The notes under the pieces are model-generated. The model saw nothing but the letters and a program-made list of their open reading frames with translations. It was not told where the DNA came from and searched no databases. A DNA stretch of 64,000 nucleotides from Antarctobacter aquimaris (lineage in GTDB: Bacteria; Pseudomonadota; Alphaproteobacteria; Rhodobacterales; Rhodobacteraceae): positions 169,926-233,925 of the forward strand of contig NZ_FXYF01000008.1 in the NCBI RefSeq assembly GCF_900184945.1. Reading direction: 5' to 3'. Below, piece by piece: positions 30,159-41,345 of this stretch. How positions within the stretch are numbered: position 1 is the first letter of the stretch; every line of letters starts with the position of its first letter. A program made the position numbers and the translations under genes.

Positions 30159-31307
30159 ATGACCGCCCCCCTTGCCGGATATGTGATCCTCGACCTGACC
30201 CATGTCCTTGCCGGGCCGTTCTGCACGCTCACGCTGGCGGACATGGGGGCGCAGGTGATCAAGGTCGAACAACCCAGGACCGGCGACGATACCCGCACCT
30301 TTCCGCCCTTCAAGGACGGCAAGTCGGCCTATTTCGCCGCCATCAACCACGGCAAGAAGAGCATCGCGCTGAACCTCAAGGCCGACGCCGACCGGGCGAT
30401 CTTTGAACGGTTGCTGGCCCGCGCCGACGTGGTTGTCGAGAACTACCGCCCCGGGGTGATGGAACGGCTGGGCTACGGCTGGGACGATCTGCATGCCGCC
30501 TTTCCGCGCCTGGTTTACGGCGCGGTCTCGGGCTTTGGCCATACCGGACCGGACGCCAAGCGCCCGGCCTACGACATGGTGGTGCAGGCGCGCGGCGGCG
30601 TGATGTCGATCACCGGCGAAAAGGACCGCGACCCGGTGCGCGTCGGCGCGTCGATCGGCGACATCGTGGCCGGCATGTACCTGACACAGGGCATCCTCGC
30701 GGCGCTGCTGGACCGCGATCGGTCCGGCGTGGGACGCAAGATCGACGTCGCGATGCTCGATTCGCAACTCGCCATCCTCGAACACGCCGTCGCGCTGACC
30801 ACGGTGACCGGCAAGGCGCCGGGCCCCTCGGGCGCGCGGCACCCGTCGATCACCCCGTTCGAGACCTTCCACGCCTCGGACGGGCTGTTCGTGATCGCCG
30901 CCGGCAACGACCGGCTGTTCGAAAAGCTCTGCATCGCGCTGAACCTGCCGATCTCGGACGACCCGCGCTTCACGACCAACCCCGAACGCTGCAAGCACGC
31001 GCGCCTGCTGAAACGGCTGATCGAGGCAGTGACGCTGGAAAACACCCGCGCCTACTGGATTTCGCGGCTGACCGCGGCCGGCATCCCCACCGGTCCGATT
31101 CAGGACGTGGCGCAGGTGCTGAAGGATCCGCAGATTCTGGCGCGCAACATGGTTGTTGACGTTCTCGACAAGAACGGGCGGCAGGCGTTCAAGGCGGCGG
31201 GCAACCCGATCAAGATGACCGACGCCCCCGACCCCACCACCCGCGGCCCGGCGCCCGATCTGGATGGCAACCGGGGCGAGATCCTGCGTTGGCTCGACGG
31301 CCGCTGA
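30159..31307 (+). CDS. CaiB/BaiF family CoA-transferase (class III)
   Basis: This 382-residue enzyme carries the family signature GYVILDLTHVLAGPFCTLTLADMGAQVIKVE, here broken only for description. The catalytic aspartate is in RPAYDMVVQARGG near residue 145. It moves CoA between carboxylic acids in the cytoplasm by a half-sites mechanism. The acid is not indicated: no acyl-CoA dehydrogenase or hydratase is adjacent. I chose the ATG of MTAPLAGYV because it sets the family N-terminus. Confidence 0.93.
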   Translation: MTAPLAGYVILDLTHVLAGPFCTLTLADMGAQVIKVEQPRTGDDTRTFPPFKDGKSAYFAAINHGKKSIALNLKADADRAIFERLLARADVVVENYRPGVMERLGYGWDDLHAAFPRLVYGAVSGFGHTGPDAKRPAYDMVVQARGGVMSITGEKDRDPVRVGASIGDIVAGMYLTQGILAALLDRDRSGVGRKIDVAMLDSQLAILEHAVALTTVTGKAPGPSGARHPSITPFETFHASDGLFVIAAGNDRLFEKLCIALNLPISDDPRFTTNPERCKHARLLKRLIEAVTLENTRAYWISRLTAAGIPTGPIQDVAQVLKDPQILARNMVVDVLDKNGRQAFKAAGNPIKMTDAPDPTTRGPAPDLDGNRGEILRWLDGR

Positions 31308-31329
31308 CCCGGACCGAGCGACGCGCGAC

Positions 31330-31377
31330 GCAAATTCCACACATGGAATTTGCAAAAGTTTTCCGAAAAACTTTTGC
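31330..31377. repeat. Tandem double-hairpin intergenic repeat, copy 1
   Basis: A 10-pair hairpin (GCAAATTCCA / TGGAATTTGC, 4-base loop) runs directly into an 11-pair hairpin (GCAAAAGTTTT / AAAACTTTTGC, 4-base loop). The two share one GC dinucleotide. The same layout recurs at 39157-39202. It lies between the CoA-transferase and the RACE protein gene. Confidence 0.75.
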
Positions 31378-31502
31378 CCGCGCGGGGGCCAGGGCGGCAG
31401 TCCCGGAAATGCCGCCTTCGCACCCGGTCATGTCGCTGGAAAAGCTTTCCCTCGCCAGTTCCGGCGCTATGGTCCGCGGCACGGCAGACAAAGGCGGACC
31501 CA

Positions 31503-33539
31503 ATGGCGCAAGACCCCCTCGTGATCTTCACTCCCTCCGGCAAGCGGGGCCGCTTTCCCGTCGGGACCCCGGTGCTGACCGCCGCCCGGCAGCTGGGCGT
31601 CGATCTCGATTCCGTCTGCGGCGGGCGCGGCATCTGCTCCAAGTGTCAGATCACGCCCGCCTACGGTGATTTCCCCAAGCATGGCGTCAGCGTCGCCGAG
31701 GATGCCCTGTCCGACTGGAACGACGTCGAGGCCCGCTATGACCGTGTGCGCGGCCTGAAGTCGGGTCGCCGCCTGGGATGCCAGGCGAGCGTGTTGCGCG
31801 ACGTGGTGATCGACGTGCCGGCGGAAAGCCAGGTGCACCGCCAGGTGGTGCGCAAGGCCGCCACCGCCCGGGTCATCGAGATGGATCCCGCCACCCGCCT
31901 CTACTACATCGAAGTCGAAGAGCCGGACATGCACGAGCCGACCGGCGACCTCGAACGGGTCAAGCGCGCGCTGAAGGCGCAATGGGATATCCCGGAGATA
32001 TCCACAGAGTTCTCCACACTCGCCGGATTGCAGCCGGTTCTGCGCAAGGGCGGCTGGAAGATCACCGTTGCCCTGCACAAATCCGATCATGCGGCAGTGC
32101 CGCGCCTGATCTCCGCCTGGCCCGGCCTGCACGAGGGCGGTCTCTTTGGCCTGGCCATCGACCTCGGCTCGACCACCATCGCGGCGCATCTGACCAACCT
32201 CGAGACCGGCGAGGTCAAGGCCTCTTCCGGCATCATGAACCCGCAGATACGCTTCGGCGAGGACCTGATGAGCCGGGTGTCCTACGCCATGATGAACCCG
32301 GGCGGCGACGTCGAGATGACGCGCGTGGTGCGCGAGGCGATCGACACGCTGGCCTCCGAACTGGCGAAGGAGGCCGGGATCGCGCCCTCGCTGATCCTCG
32401 AGACGGTGTTTGTCTGCAACCCGGTCATGCACCACCTGCTGCTGGGCATCGACCCGGTGGAACTGGGCCAGGCGCCCTTTGCGCTGGCCACCTCGAACGC
32501 GCTGTCGCTGACGGCGCGTGACCTCGACCTGACGACCCTGCCCGCCTCGGCGCAGATCTACGTCCTGCCCTGCATCGCGGGCCACGTCGGCGCCGACGCT
32601 GCCGCCGTCGCCCTGTCCGAAGAACCGGGCAAATCCAATGACCTGGTGCTCATTGTTGATGTAGGAACCAACGCCGAGATCCTGCTGGGTGACAAGACCC
32701 GCGTGCTGGCCTGCTCCTCGCCCACCGGGCCGGCCTTTGAAGGCGCGCAGATCAGTTCCGGCCAGCGCGCCGCCCCCGGCGCCATCGACGCAATCCGCAT
32801 CGACCCCGAGACCAAGGAGCCGCGCTTTCGCGTCATCGGCTGCGACAAGTGGTCGGATGAGGACGGCTTCTGGGAGGAAACTGCGGCCACCGGGATCACC
32901 GGCATCTGCGGCTCGGGCATCATCGAGGCGGTGGCGGAACTGCGCACCGCGGGCCTGCTGGATCCCTCGGGCTTGATCGGCGGCCCGGCACAGACTGGGA
33001 CCGAACGCTGTTTCCCCGAGGGGCGCACGCACAGCTACCTGATCCACGACGCCACCGAAGACGGCGGCCCGCGAATCACCGTGACCCAGGGTGACATACG
33101 GGCCATTCAGCTGGCCAAGTCGGCGCTCTACGCCGGCGCGCGGCTGCTGATGGACACGCGCGGCGTGGACACGGTGGACCGCGTGGTGCTGGCGGGGGCT
33201 TTCGGCGCGCATATCTCGCCGAAACACGCCATGGTGCTGGGGATGATTCCGGACGTGCCGCTGGACAAGGTGACCTCGGCCGGCAACGCGGCGGGCACCG
33301 GCGCGCGGATCGCGCTGTGCAACCTGGCCGCACGGCGCGAGATCGAGCGCGTGGTCAAGGAGATCACCAAGGTCGAGACCGCGATCGAGCCGAGGTTCCA
33401 GGAGCACTTTGTCAACGCCAACGCGATCCCGCACGCCACGGACCCGTTCCCGGAGTTGAAGAAGATCGTGACGCTGCCGAACGTGAGCTTCAACACCAGC
33501 GGCGATGATCGCGGGGGACGGCGGCGCCGGCGAAGCTGA
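31503..33539 (+). CDS. Corrinoid-activating ferredoxin (RACE/RamA-like, DUF4445)
   Basis: This 678-residue protein has an N-terminal 2Fe-2S ferredoxin domain with ligands in SVCGGRGICSKCQIT and RRLGCQAS. A linker and a large ASKHA-type ATP-binding domain follow (LAIDLGSTTIAAHLTN, LIVDVGTNAEILLG, VLAGAFGAHISPKHA). Such proteins use ATP and an electron to reduce Co(II) corrinoids of methyltransferases back to Co(I). Its natural partner would be a corrinoid protein serving an MttB-type enzyme; an MttB homologue is at 7995-9533 but no corrinoid protein is in the window. The ATG of MAQDPLVIFTPSG is chosen by domain start. Confidence 0.92.
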   Translation: MAQDPLVIFTPSGKRGRFPVGTPVLTAARQLGVDLDSVCGGRGICSKCQITPAYGDFPKHGVSVAEDALSDWNDVEARYDRVRGLKSGRRLGCQASVLRDVVIDVPAESQVHRQVVRKAATARVIEMDPATRLYYIEVEEPDMHEPTGDLERVKRALKAQWDIPEISTEFSTLAGLQPVLRKGGWKITVALHKSDHAAVPRLISAWPGLHEGGLFGLAIDLGSTTIAAHLTNLETGEVKASSGIMNPQIRFGEDLMSRVSYAMMNPGGDVEMTRVVREAIDTLASELAKEAGIAPSLILETVFVCNPVMHHLLLGIDPVELGQAPFALATSNALSLTARDLDLTTLPASAQIYVLPCIAGHVGADAAAVALSEEPGKSNDLVLIVDVGTNAEILLGDKTRVLACSSPTGPAFEGAQISSGQRAAPGAIDAIRIDPETKEPRFRVIGCDKWSDEDGFWEETAATGITGICGSGIIEAVAELRTAGLLDPSGLIGGPAQTGTERCFPEGRTHSYLIHDATEDGGPRITVTQGDIRAIQLAKSALYAGARLLMDTRGVDTVDRVVLAGAFGAHISPKHAMVLGMIPDVPLDKVTSAGNAAGTGARIALCNLAARREIERVVKEITKVETAIEPRFQEHFVNANAIPHATDPFPELKKIVTLPNVSFNTSGDDRGGRRRRRS

Positions 33540-33569
33540 CCCGGTTTCGCCGCGCCCTGCGCGGCGACC

Positions 33570-33618
33570 GGCCGGGGGCGCTGCCCCCGGACCCCCGGGA
33601 TATTTCACGACCAAAGAT
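33570..33618 (+). repeat. Gene-end repeat with GC hairpin, copy 1
   Basis: CCGGGGGC-GCT-GCCCCCGG is an 8-pair hairpin followed by ACCCCCGGGATATTT and CCAAAGA. The same order recurs, inverted, at 47753-47822 and 55388-55460. It lies 30 bases after the RACE gene stop and probably serves as its terminator. Confidence 0.65.
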
Positions 33619-33659
33619 GCAGGGGTGGCGGCCCGGATCGCGGCAGGTCTGCCTGAGGG

Positions 33660-34802
33660 TCAGAGCAGGCCGCGCCGCGCGAGGTTGGCCATCAGCGCGC
33701 TGGTGCCAAAGGTCCAGGGCGGGCATTCGGTGGACAGGCGCACGATGTTGCGCAAGGCCCCCAGCGCGGGTTCGGAGATGGTCACCACATCCCCCAACTT
33801 GTGCGTGAAGCCACCCCCGGGCGTGTCGCGGTCCTGCGTGGGGGCGAACAGCGTGCCCAGCATCAGGAAGAACCCATCCGGGTACTGGTGGTGCGCGCCG
33901 CAGGTCTGGGCCACCAGGTCTTCGGGGTCGCGGCTGATCTGGGACATGCTGCTGCGGCCGGTCAGGACATAGCCGTCCTCGCCCGTCACCGTCAGTGTCA
34001 GTTCGGCCTGCCGCACGTCGTCAAGGCTGTAGCTGTCGTCGAACAGCCGCAGCATGGGGCCGACGGCGCAGGAGGCGTTGTTGTCCTTGGCCTTGCCCAG
34101 CAGCAGGGCCGAGCGCCCTTCGACGTCGCGCAGGTTCACGTCGTTGCCCAGGGTCGCGCCGCGGATGCGGCCGTGGCTGTCGCAGGCCAGCACGATCTCG
34201 GGCTCGGGGTTGTTCCAGGTGGAGATCGGGTGCAGGCCGACCGCCGCGCCGAAGCCCACCGCTGCCATCGGCTGCGCCTTGGAAAACACCTCGGCATAGG
34301 GGCCGATGCCCACCTCGAGGTACTGCGACCAGACGCCATCGGCGATCAGCACCTCCTTGAGCGCCAGCGCCTTGTCCGATCCCGGCTGGACCGCGCGCAG
34401 GCTGTCGCCGAGGATCTCGGTGCAGCGCTGGCGGATGCCCTCGGCCTTGGCCGGATCGCCCTTGGCCTGTTCCTCGATCACCCGCTCCAGCATGGAGGAC
34501 ACGAAGGTTACGCCGCAGGCCTTGACCGGTTGCAGGTCGCAGGGGGCCAGCAGGCGGGTGCCCTGTGCGGCTTCGGTGGAGGCCGCGGCCAGCGCCTCGA
34601 GCGGCCCCAGGCTTTCGCCCGGCGCCTCGCGGGCGTAGGCGGCGGGGTCGTCGAGGTCCAGCAGCGCCTGCATCGTGGGCACGCGGCTGCCGGTGATGTC
34701 CACCGCCTCGGCGCCGCGCCGGACGATCACCGAAGGGCCGTCCCGGTCAGCGCGCCAGGCGCGGCCGACAAAGGTGCCCGTTTCGGGCAGATCGAGTGTC
34801 AA
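33660..34802 (-). CDS. Fumarylacetoacetate hydrolase family protein
   Basis: This 380-residue protein has an FAH-type C-terminal domain with the metal-binding acidic residues in WNNPEPEIVLACDSHGRI and TLGNDVNLRDVEGRSAL. It also has a longer N-terminal region (VKACGVTFVSSMLERVIEEQ) like bacterial 2-keto-3-deoxy-sugar dehydratases. The start is a TTG with GGGAGGA eight bases upstream, which is better supported than any ATG. The enzyme likely acts on a 2-keto acid; the substrate is not indicated. It converges with the RACE gene across a gene-end repeat. Confidence 0.86.
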   Translation of the reverse strand: MTLDLPETGTFVGRAWRADRDGPSVIVRRGAEAVDITGSRVPTMQALLDLDDPAAYAREAPGESLGPLEALAAASTEAAQGTRLLAPCDLQPVKACGVTFVSSMLERVIEEQAKGDPAKAEGIRQRCTEILGDSLRAVQPGSDKALALKEVLIADGVWSQYLEVGIGPYAEVFSKAQPMAAVGFGAAVGLHPISTWNNPEPEIVLACDSHGRIRGATLGNDVNLRDVEGRSALLLGKAKDNNASCAVGPMLRLFDDSYSLDDVRQAELTLTVTGEDGYVLTGRSSMSQISRDPEDLVAQTCGAHHQYPDGFFLMLGTLFAPTQDRDTPGGGFTHKLGDVVTISEPALGALRNIVRLSTECPPWTFGTSALMANLARRGLL

Positions 34803-34937
34803 GGTCAGGTCCTCCCCCCTGTGGTTCCCGCCCGAGCCTTAGCGCAAGGCCGCGACCCTGGGAAGGCATCGGGACGGGGGCGGTCCGCGCAATCATCTTG
34901 ACGGCGCGCCGGGCCTCGGCTACCGATGCGGTCTGCC

Positions 34938-35011
34938 GCGGGTATGATGTAGTGGCAGCCTGTCAGCTTCCCAAGCTGAACGTGCGGGTTCGATTCCCGC
35001 TACCCGCTCCA
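34938..35011 (+). tRNA. tRNA-Gly (anticodon CCC)
   Basis: The 74-base cloverleaf has acceptor arms GCGGGTA / TACCCGC, an anticodon stem TCAGC/GCTGA around the loop TTCCCAA (anticodon CCC), a T arm GCGGG-TTCGATT-CCCGC, and an encoded CCA end. Confidence 0.95.
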
Positions 35012-35023
35012 GAGTTTTCCCTC

Positions 35024-36136
35024 TCAGACCGTCGTCCCGAGGCGCGCCTTCAGGTGCGCAACATTGGACCTGAGGTCTGCCGATACCGCCCCCTCTCGCG
35101 GAGCGTCCAGCAGCGTGGTCAACATCGTCTTTTGCGGGTGACCCTTTCGGTGCCAGGACAGGCCGCGCAACACCGCCTCTGCCTCGGGCGGCAGGTCGTC
35201 CGGCGCGTCCTGCCCGGCGATCGCGCCCCAGACGGCGGTCCAGCAGCGCGCCACGCTCCACGGGTTGTAGCCGCCGCCGCCCGCGACGATCATCCGGGGC
35301 GCCAGCGGGCGCAGGGCGCGGACCGCCGCGACATGGCAACGGTTCGACAGCGACAGCCGCGCCAGCGGGTCCTCCAGCAGCGCATCGGCGCCGCATTGCA
35401 GGTAGATCGCATCTGGGCGAAAGCCCGCCACGGCGGGCAGGATCACCTCGTTCAGTACCAAGGCAAACTCGGTATCGTTGAAGCCGCGCGCAACCGGCAG
35501 GTTGAAGGCCGCGCCGCCCGCGTCGTCCTCCAGCGCGCCGGTGAACGGCCAGCGCCGCGCCTCGTGGACAGAGACCAGGCGCACCCGTTCGCTGCCTTGG
35601 AAGGCCAGCTCGACCCCGTCACCGTGGTGCGCGTCGATGTCGACATAGGCGACCCGGCTTAGCCCCATCTCCAGCAGGCGGCGGATCGTCAGCACCGGCT
35701 CGTTCAGGTAGCAGAAACCGGCGGCACGATCCGCCAGCCCGTGGTGCTGGCCGCCGCCGGGGTTGTGCACCACGCCGCCCCGCGCCACCAGCTCCGCCGC
35801 CAGCAGGCCGCCCCCGGCCGCCGTGGCGGGACGGCGGTACATCTCGGCGAAGACCGGGTTCGACAAGGTGCCCAGGCCGTGGCGCGCACGTACCTCGCCC
35901 GGTACCGTTTGCGCCGCCTCCGCCGCCTGCAACGCGGCGATGTAGTCCGGCGTGTGAAAGCCCGTCAGCGCCCCCGGCTTGGCCCGCGGCGAACTGCGGT
36001 AGCGGGTGGGCGGCAGCCATCCCAGGGCGCGGGCAAGGTCGATCACCGCCGGGACCCGCTGGATCGACAAGGGGTGGCGGGCGCCGTAGACCGAACCGCG
36101 ATAGATGGGGGAGCCGATGAAAAGAGGGCTGGACAT
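35024..36136 (-). CDS. Histone deacetylase family protein (AcuC/AphA-like)
   Basis: This 370-residue zinc hydrolase of the arginase/deacetylase fold has the family motifs GGGQHHGLADRAAGFCYLNE (charge-relay His pair) and VAYVDIDAHHGDGVE (zinc-binding Asp and His), and a later glycine-rich AGGGGYNPWSVAR. Bacterial members deacetylate acetylpolyamines, acetoin-pathway proteins or other small amides. The ATG before SSPLFIGSPIYRG begins the fold; the longer frame is basic and unlikely. It lies next to tRNA-Gly and is divergent from the AbrB-like gene. Confidence 0.9.
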   Translation of the reverse strand: MSSPLFIGSPIYRGSVYGARHPLSIQRVPAVIDLARALGWLPPTRYRSSPRAKPGALTGFHTPDYIAALQAAEAAQTVPGEVRARHGLGTLSNPVFAEMYRRPATAAGGGLLAAELVARGGVVHNPGGGQHHGLADRAAGFCYLNEPVLTIRRLLEMGLSRVAYVDIDAHHGDGVELAFQGSERVRLVSVHEARRWPFTGALEDDAGGAAFNLPVARGFNDTEFALVLNEVILPAVAGFRPDAIYLQCGADALLEDPLARLSLSNRCHVAAVRALRPLAPRMIVAGGGGYNPWSVARCWTAVWGAIAGQDAPDDLPPEAEAVLRGLSWHRKGHPQKTMLTTLLDAPREGAVSADLRSNVAHLKARLGTTV

Positions 36137-36218
36137 GCGCCCAGAGGTAGAGCCTTTTGCAAGGGAAGGTAAACAATTCCGGGGCGTGCGCCGTGACGCG
36201 CGCCAGATCTGACCCCGC

Positions 36219-37294
36219 ATGATGCCCCTGCCCCCGTTCCGCCAGGTCTGGCAGACCGCCCTGATGCTGGTCTTTGGCGCGCTTGGCGGCCTGGCCGCCA
36301 GTTACCTGCACCTGCCGATGCCCTGGATGCTGGGCGGACTGGTTTCTTCGGCGGTGATGGTGCTGGGCTGGACGCCGCCGTTCCTGCGCGACTACGGATT
36401 TCCGATGCCCTTCCGCACCGCCTTTGTCGCGCTGATCGGCGTGATGATCGGCACGCAGGTCACCGCCGAACTGCTGTCGCTGGCGGGAGATCTGGTCTGG
36501 ACCATGGCCGGACTGATGGTCTTCATCGTGCTCGCCCATGCCGGCAACGTGCTGATCTTTCGCCGCATCGGCGGCTATGACCGCGCCACCGCCTTCTATT
36601 CCGGCACGCCGGGCGGGCTGATGGAAAGCATCGTGATGGGCGAAGGCGCCGGCGCCGACGCCCGCATCCTGACCGCGCAGCAGTTTCTGCGGATCATCGT
36701 GGTGATCACCCTGCTGCCGCTGGGCCTGTCATTGTGGCTGGGCGAGCCGGTGGGCAGTGCGGCGGGGCTGAGTGCTGCCTCGGACAAGGGGCCGGTGACG
36801 CCGCTGACGCTGGTGCTGATCTGCGTGGCGGCGGGGCTGGGGCTGTGGGGCGGGCGGATCGGGCGGCTGCCGGCGGCGCAGCTGAGCGGGCCGATGATCC
36901 TGGCCGCGCTGGCCACCGTCACCGGCGTTCTGGACCTGCACCTGCCGGTCTGGCTGATCGCCGCGGCGCAACTGGTGATCGGGGTCAGCCTGGGGATGCG
37001 CTTCAAGGGCGCGAACCTGGCGCTGCTGCGGCGCTGCCTGTCGCTGTCGCTGATCTCGGTCGGCTACATGCTGGTGCTGGGGGCGGCGATGTCGCTGGCG
37101 CTGCACCAGATCACCGGCATCCAGTGGCTGCACCTCTTCATCAGCTTCGCCCCCGGCGGCGTGGCCGAGATGTCGGTGGTGGCGCTGAGCCTCGCGGCGA
37201 ACCCGGCGCTGGTCAGCCTGCACCACGTGGCGCGCATCCTGATGACGGTGTTGGAGCTGGGCGTGGCGGCGCGGCTGATGGGGCTGCGGCGGTC

Positions 37295-37298
<4 letters not shown>
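36219..37298 (+). CDS. AbrB family membrane protein (putative transporter)
   Basis: This 359-residue integral membrane protein is made of two similar halves with about ten segments. Each half has a glycine/proline-rich signature (LPMPWMLGGLVSSAVMVLG in the first, LSGPMILAALATVTGVLDL in the second) typical of the AbrB/ammonia-monooxygenase-regulator membrane family. YSGTPGGLMESIVMGE and FAPGGVAEMSVVALSL are matching re-entrant-like loops. Function in the family is not settled. The start may be this ATG or the next codon, also ATG. It overlaps the converging uup gene by 4 bases. Confidence 0.87.
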
Positions 37299-39115
<1,817 letters not shown>

Positions 39116-39156
39116 GCCCGCCAGCTATGGGAGCGCGCGGGCGCCGTCAAGCGCGG

Positions 39157-39202
39157 GCAAATTTCACCCCTGAAATTTGCAAATTCCGTGAGCGGAATTT
39201 GC
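39157..39202. repeat. Tandem double-hairpin intergenic repeat, copy 2
   Basis: Two 10-pair hairpins (GCAAATTTCA / TGAAATTTGC and GCAAATTCCG / CGGAATTTGC), each with a 4-base loop, share one GC dinucleotide. This is exactly the architecture of copy 1 at 31330-31377. It is intergenic, between olsB and uup. Confidence 0.78.
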
Positions 39203-39218
39203 CCGCCAGGCGCGGCCG

Positions 39219-39956
39219 CTACACCTGGCCTGCCACGGCGCGCAGCAGTTTCTTGCGCGCCGGGGGAATCGCCGCGATCTCGACCCCGGTGAACACGTGC
39301 ATCGTGTTCATCTGCCGGTCCACCACCGCGTGGTCGCTGACCCAACCGCCCATCATCAGGTAGGTCCGCAGCAGCGGCGGCATCCGGCGCATCGCCTCGC
39401 GCGCGTCCGGCGTGCGCCGCAGCCGCTGGGCATAGCGGAACACGTTGGGCGCCTTGACCCGGGGCAGCCAGCGGTGCGGCGCGATGTGGCGCGCCTTGAG
39501 GATGGCGAAGGCATCGTAGTAGGCCCGCGCATCGGTGCCGGCAAAGCTGGCGCAGCCGAACAGAAGTTCGACCCCCTGCGCGTCCACGTAGGCCGTCATC
39601 GCCCCCCAGGCGACGCGCAGCACATCGGGGTCGGCGAGGTCGGGATCGATGCAGAAGCGGCCCAGTTCGACCATCGGCCCTTCGAACGCCTCCAAGGCGG
39701 TCAGCTCGTAGTACTGCGCCGAATAGCTGCGGCCGATCTCGCAACCGCTGGCCAGCGGCAGAAAGCGGAAACAGCACACCAGCGCGCCCGAGCGGACATC
39801 CTCCACCAGCACGTGATCGCAGATCGCGTCAAAGGCATCCACGTCCGCCACCTGCCGCCCCTGGAAGGCCCGCCCGCGCAGGTGTTGCGCGGCGGCGATG
39901 TCCCGCGCCCCCTCGGCCAGGCGCGCGCGGTAGCGCCCGCGGCTCAACTGGATCAT
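39219..39956 (-). CDS. olsB: Ornithine N-acyltransferase (OlsB-type GNAT)
   Basis: This 245-residue protein has the acyl-ACP-dependent N-acyltransferase pattern of OlsB and related autoinducer-synthase-like GNAT enzymes: LRGRAFQ near the start, FRFLPLASGCEIGRSYSAQYY, VELGRFCIDP, and the C-terminal LLRTYLMMGGWVSDHAVVD. OlsB makes lyso-ornithine lipid from ornithine and a 3-hydroxyacyl-ACP. The second-step gene olsA is not adjacent. The start is the first ATG and begins the conserved fold. Related acyl-amino-acid products such as glutamine lipids are possible. Confidence 0.85.
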   Translation of the reverse strand: MIQLSRGRYRARLAEGARDIAAAQHLRGRAFQGRQVADVDAFDAICDHVLVEDVRSGALVCCFRFLPLASGCEIGRSYSAQYYELTALEAFEGPMVELGRFCIDPDLADPDVLRVAWGAMTAYVDAQGVELLFGCASFAGTDARAYYDAFAILKARHIAPHRWLPRVKAPNVFRYAQRLRRTPDAREAMRRMPPLLRTYLMMGGWVSDHAVVDRQMNTMHVFTGVEIAAIPPARKKLLRAVAGQV

Positions 39957-40068
39957 CCCGCGTCCTCCTGCCCCCGCCGCGACTCACCCCGCGCGCCTGC
40001 GCGGGGCTTGTTCGCCCGGCGTGACGGTCTCATGACGCGCGCCCCGGGCAAAGGTGCCGGACCGGGCG

Positions 40069-40527
40069 TCAGTTGCCGATCAGCTGCGAGGCGTTGATCC
40101 CGCCGATGTTGCCAAAGAGCTTGCGGATGAAGCCGATGTCGCCATCCGAGGTCTGGGTCACGCGGCGGTTCAGCGTGATGACCCTTCCGTCCTGCAACCC
40201 GTAGGTGGCGACGTTGTCGACCACGCCCGCCTGATCGAAGGTGATGGCGACGACGGTCCGGTCGATCACCTTGGGCCGCTGGTAGGCAAAGCTGCGCACC
40301 TCGGATTCGATGTAGTAGAACCCCGAGTCGTTCAGCACCCCCGAGGCCGCCGGCACACCGATCAGGTCCTCGACCGAGGCCTTGGTGTCGACGCCGGGAA
40401 CGATCTGCTGCAGGTCCGACTCGGACGGCATGTAACCATGCACCCGGTACTGCGCCGTACAGGCACCCAGCACCGCGAGCATCAGCCCGAGGGCCATCGC
40501 CCTTACCAAACCCGAAAACCTGATCAT
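40069..40527 (-). CDS. bamE: Outer-membrane assembly lipoprotein BamE (SmpA/OmlA)
   Basis: This 152-residue protein has a lipoprotein signal peptide ending in the lipobox LGAC, so it should be anchored in the outer membrane. The SmpA/OmlA domain begins at QQIVPGVDTKASVEDLIGVP and continues with FYYIESEVRSFAYQRPKV and ITFDQAGVVDNVATYGL, as in alphaproteobacterial BamE. It helps the BAM complex fold outer-membrane barrels. AGAGGGG precedes the ATG. It is divergent from the DUF177 gene, the usual arrangement in this order. Confidence 0.92.
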   Translation of the reverse strand: MIRFSGLVRAMALGLMLAVLGACTAQYRVHGYMPSESDLQQIVPGVDTKASVEDLIGVPAASGVLNDSGFYYIESEVRSFAYQRPKVIDRTVVAITFDQAGVVDNVATYGLQDGRVITLNRRVTQTSDGDIGFIRKLFGNIGGINASQLIGN

Positions 40528-40616
40528 GTCATGCCCCTCTTGCCATGGGCCGGTCCGCCACCTATCCCGCTTACAGAACCATAGCACCCCGTTCAAGCAC
40601 AGGAAAAGCCGATCCG

Positions 40617-41195
40617 ATGTCCACACCGCCCGCCGAAGGCCCTCTGACCGCTTCCCGCCTGCGCTGGTCCAGCCTGCGCCAGGGCGGCCCCACGCGGTTC
40701 CGGCTGGAGCCTGACGCGGCCGGACGGGCGGCGCTGGCGCGCGAGCTGGGCGCCGAAAGCCTGCGCAAGCTGCGATTCGACGGCGTGCTGCTGCCGCGCG
40801 GCAAGGCCGGCTGGCGGCTGGAGGCCAGGCTGGGCGCGACGGCCGTGCAGGCCTGTATCGTCACGCTGGAACCGGTCACCACCCGGATCGACACCGAGGT
40901 CGTGCGCGAATTCGTGCCGAGCGACCGGATGGAGCCGCCCGAGCCCGGCTCGGAAATCGAGATGCCGGAAAACGACACCGTCGACCCGATGGGCGACGAG
41001 GTGGACCTGGCCGAGGTCATGGCCGAGGCGCTGGCGCTGGAGCTGCCGGCCTATCCGCGCAAGGACGGGGCCGAACTGGGATCGGCGCAGTTTGCCGAGG
41101 ACGGCACCGCCCCGATCACCGATGAAGAGGTCAAGCCGTTTGCGGGGCTTGCGGCGCTGAAACAAAAAATGCAGGACGGGGGCGAGGACGACTGA
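40617..41195 (+). CDS. DUF177 (YceD) family protein
   Basis: This 192-residue protein has the DUF177 pattern: a conserved cysteine in VQACIVTLEPVTTRIDTEV, an acidic centre (EIEMPENDTVDPMGDEVDLAEVM), and ALALELPAYPRKDGAEL near the end. It is thought to take part in 23S rRNA metabolism or accumulation. The gene sits directly before rpmF, as in many bacteria. The ATG follows GGAAAAGCCGATCC. It is divergent from bamE, with about 90 bases between. Confidence 0.92.
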   Translation: MSTPPAEGPLTASRLRWSSLRQGGPTRFRLEPDAAGRAALARELGAESLRKLRFDGVLLPRGKAGWRLEARLGATAVQACIVTLEPVTTRIDTEVVREFVPSDRMEPPEPGSEIEMPENDTVDPMGDEVDLAEVMAEALALELPAYPRKDGAELGSAQFAEDGTAPITDEEVKPFAGLAALKQKMQDGGEDD

Positions 41196-41203
41196 GAATC
41201 CGC

Positions 41204-41231
41204 TTGCCAAACCCACGGCCATGCGTATTTT
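41204..41231 (+). promoter_or_regulatory. Possible sigma-70 promoter of rpmF
   Basis: TTGCCA, a 16-base spacer and TATTTT lie in the 150-base gap between the DUF177 gene and rpmF. Spacing is acceptable and both hexamers are near consensus, but this is a visual match only. Confidence 0.4.
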
Positions 41232-41345
41232 CGCGCCCTCATGAGTATGACAGGCGAAGGTCGGTCCCGCCCAGCGGCGGATCCGGTGCGCGCCTTCCGA
41301 AACACGGGCAGCATCCCTGCCCCACAGGCAAGATGAGGTTGTGAC

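Noticed and set aside
31361..31377. Simple intrinsic terminator of the CoA-transferase gene
   Set aside because: The hairpin is part of the double-hairpin repeat and is followed by CCCGCGC rather than a T-run, so it was described as a repeat instead.
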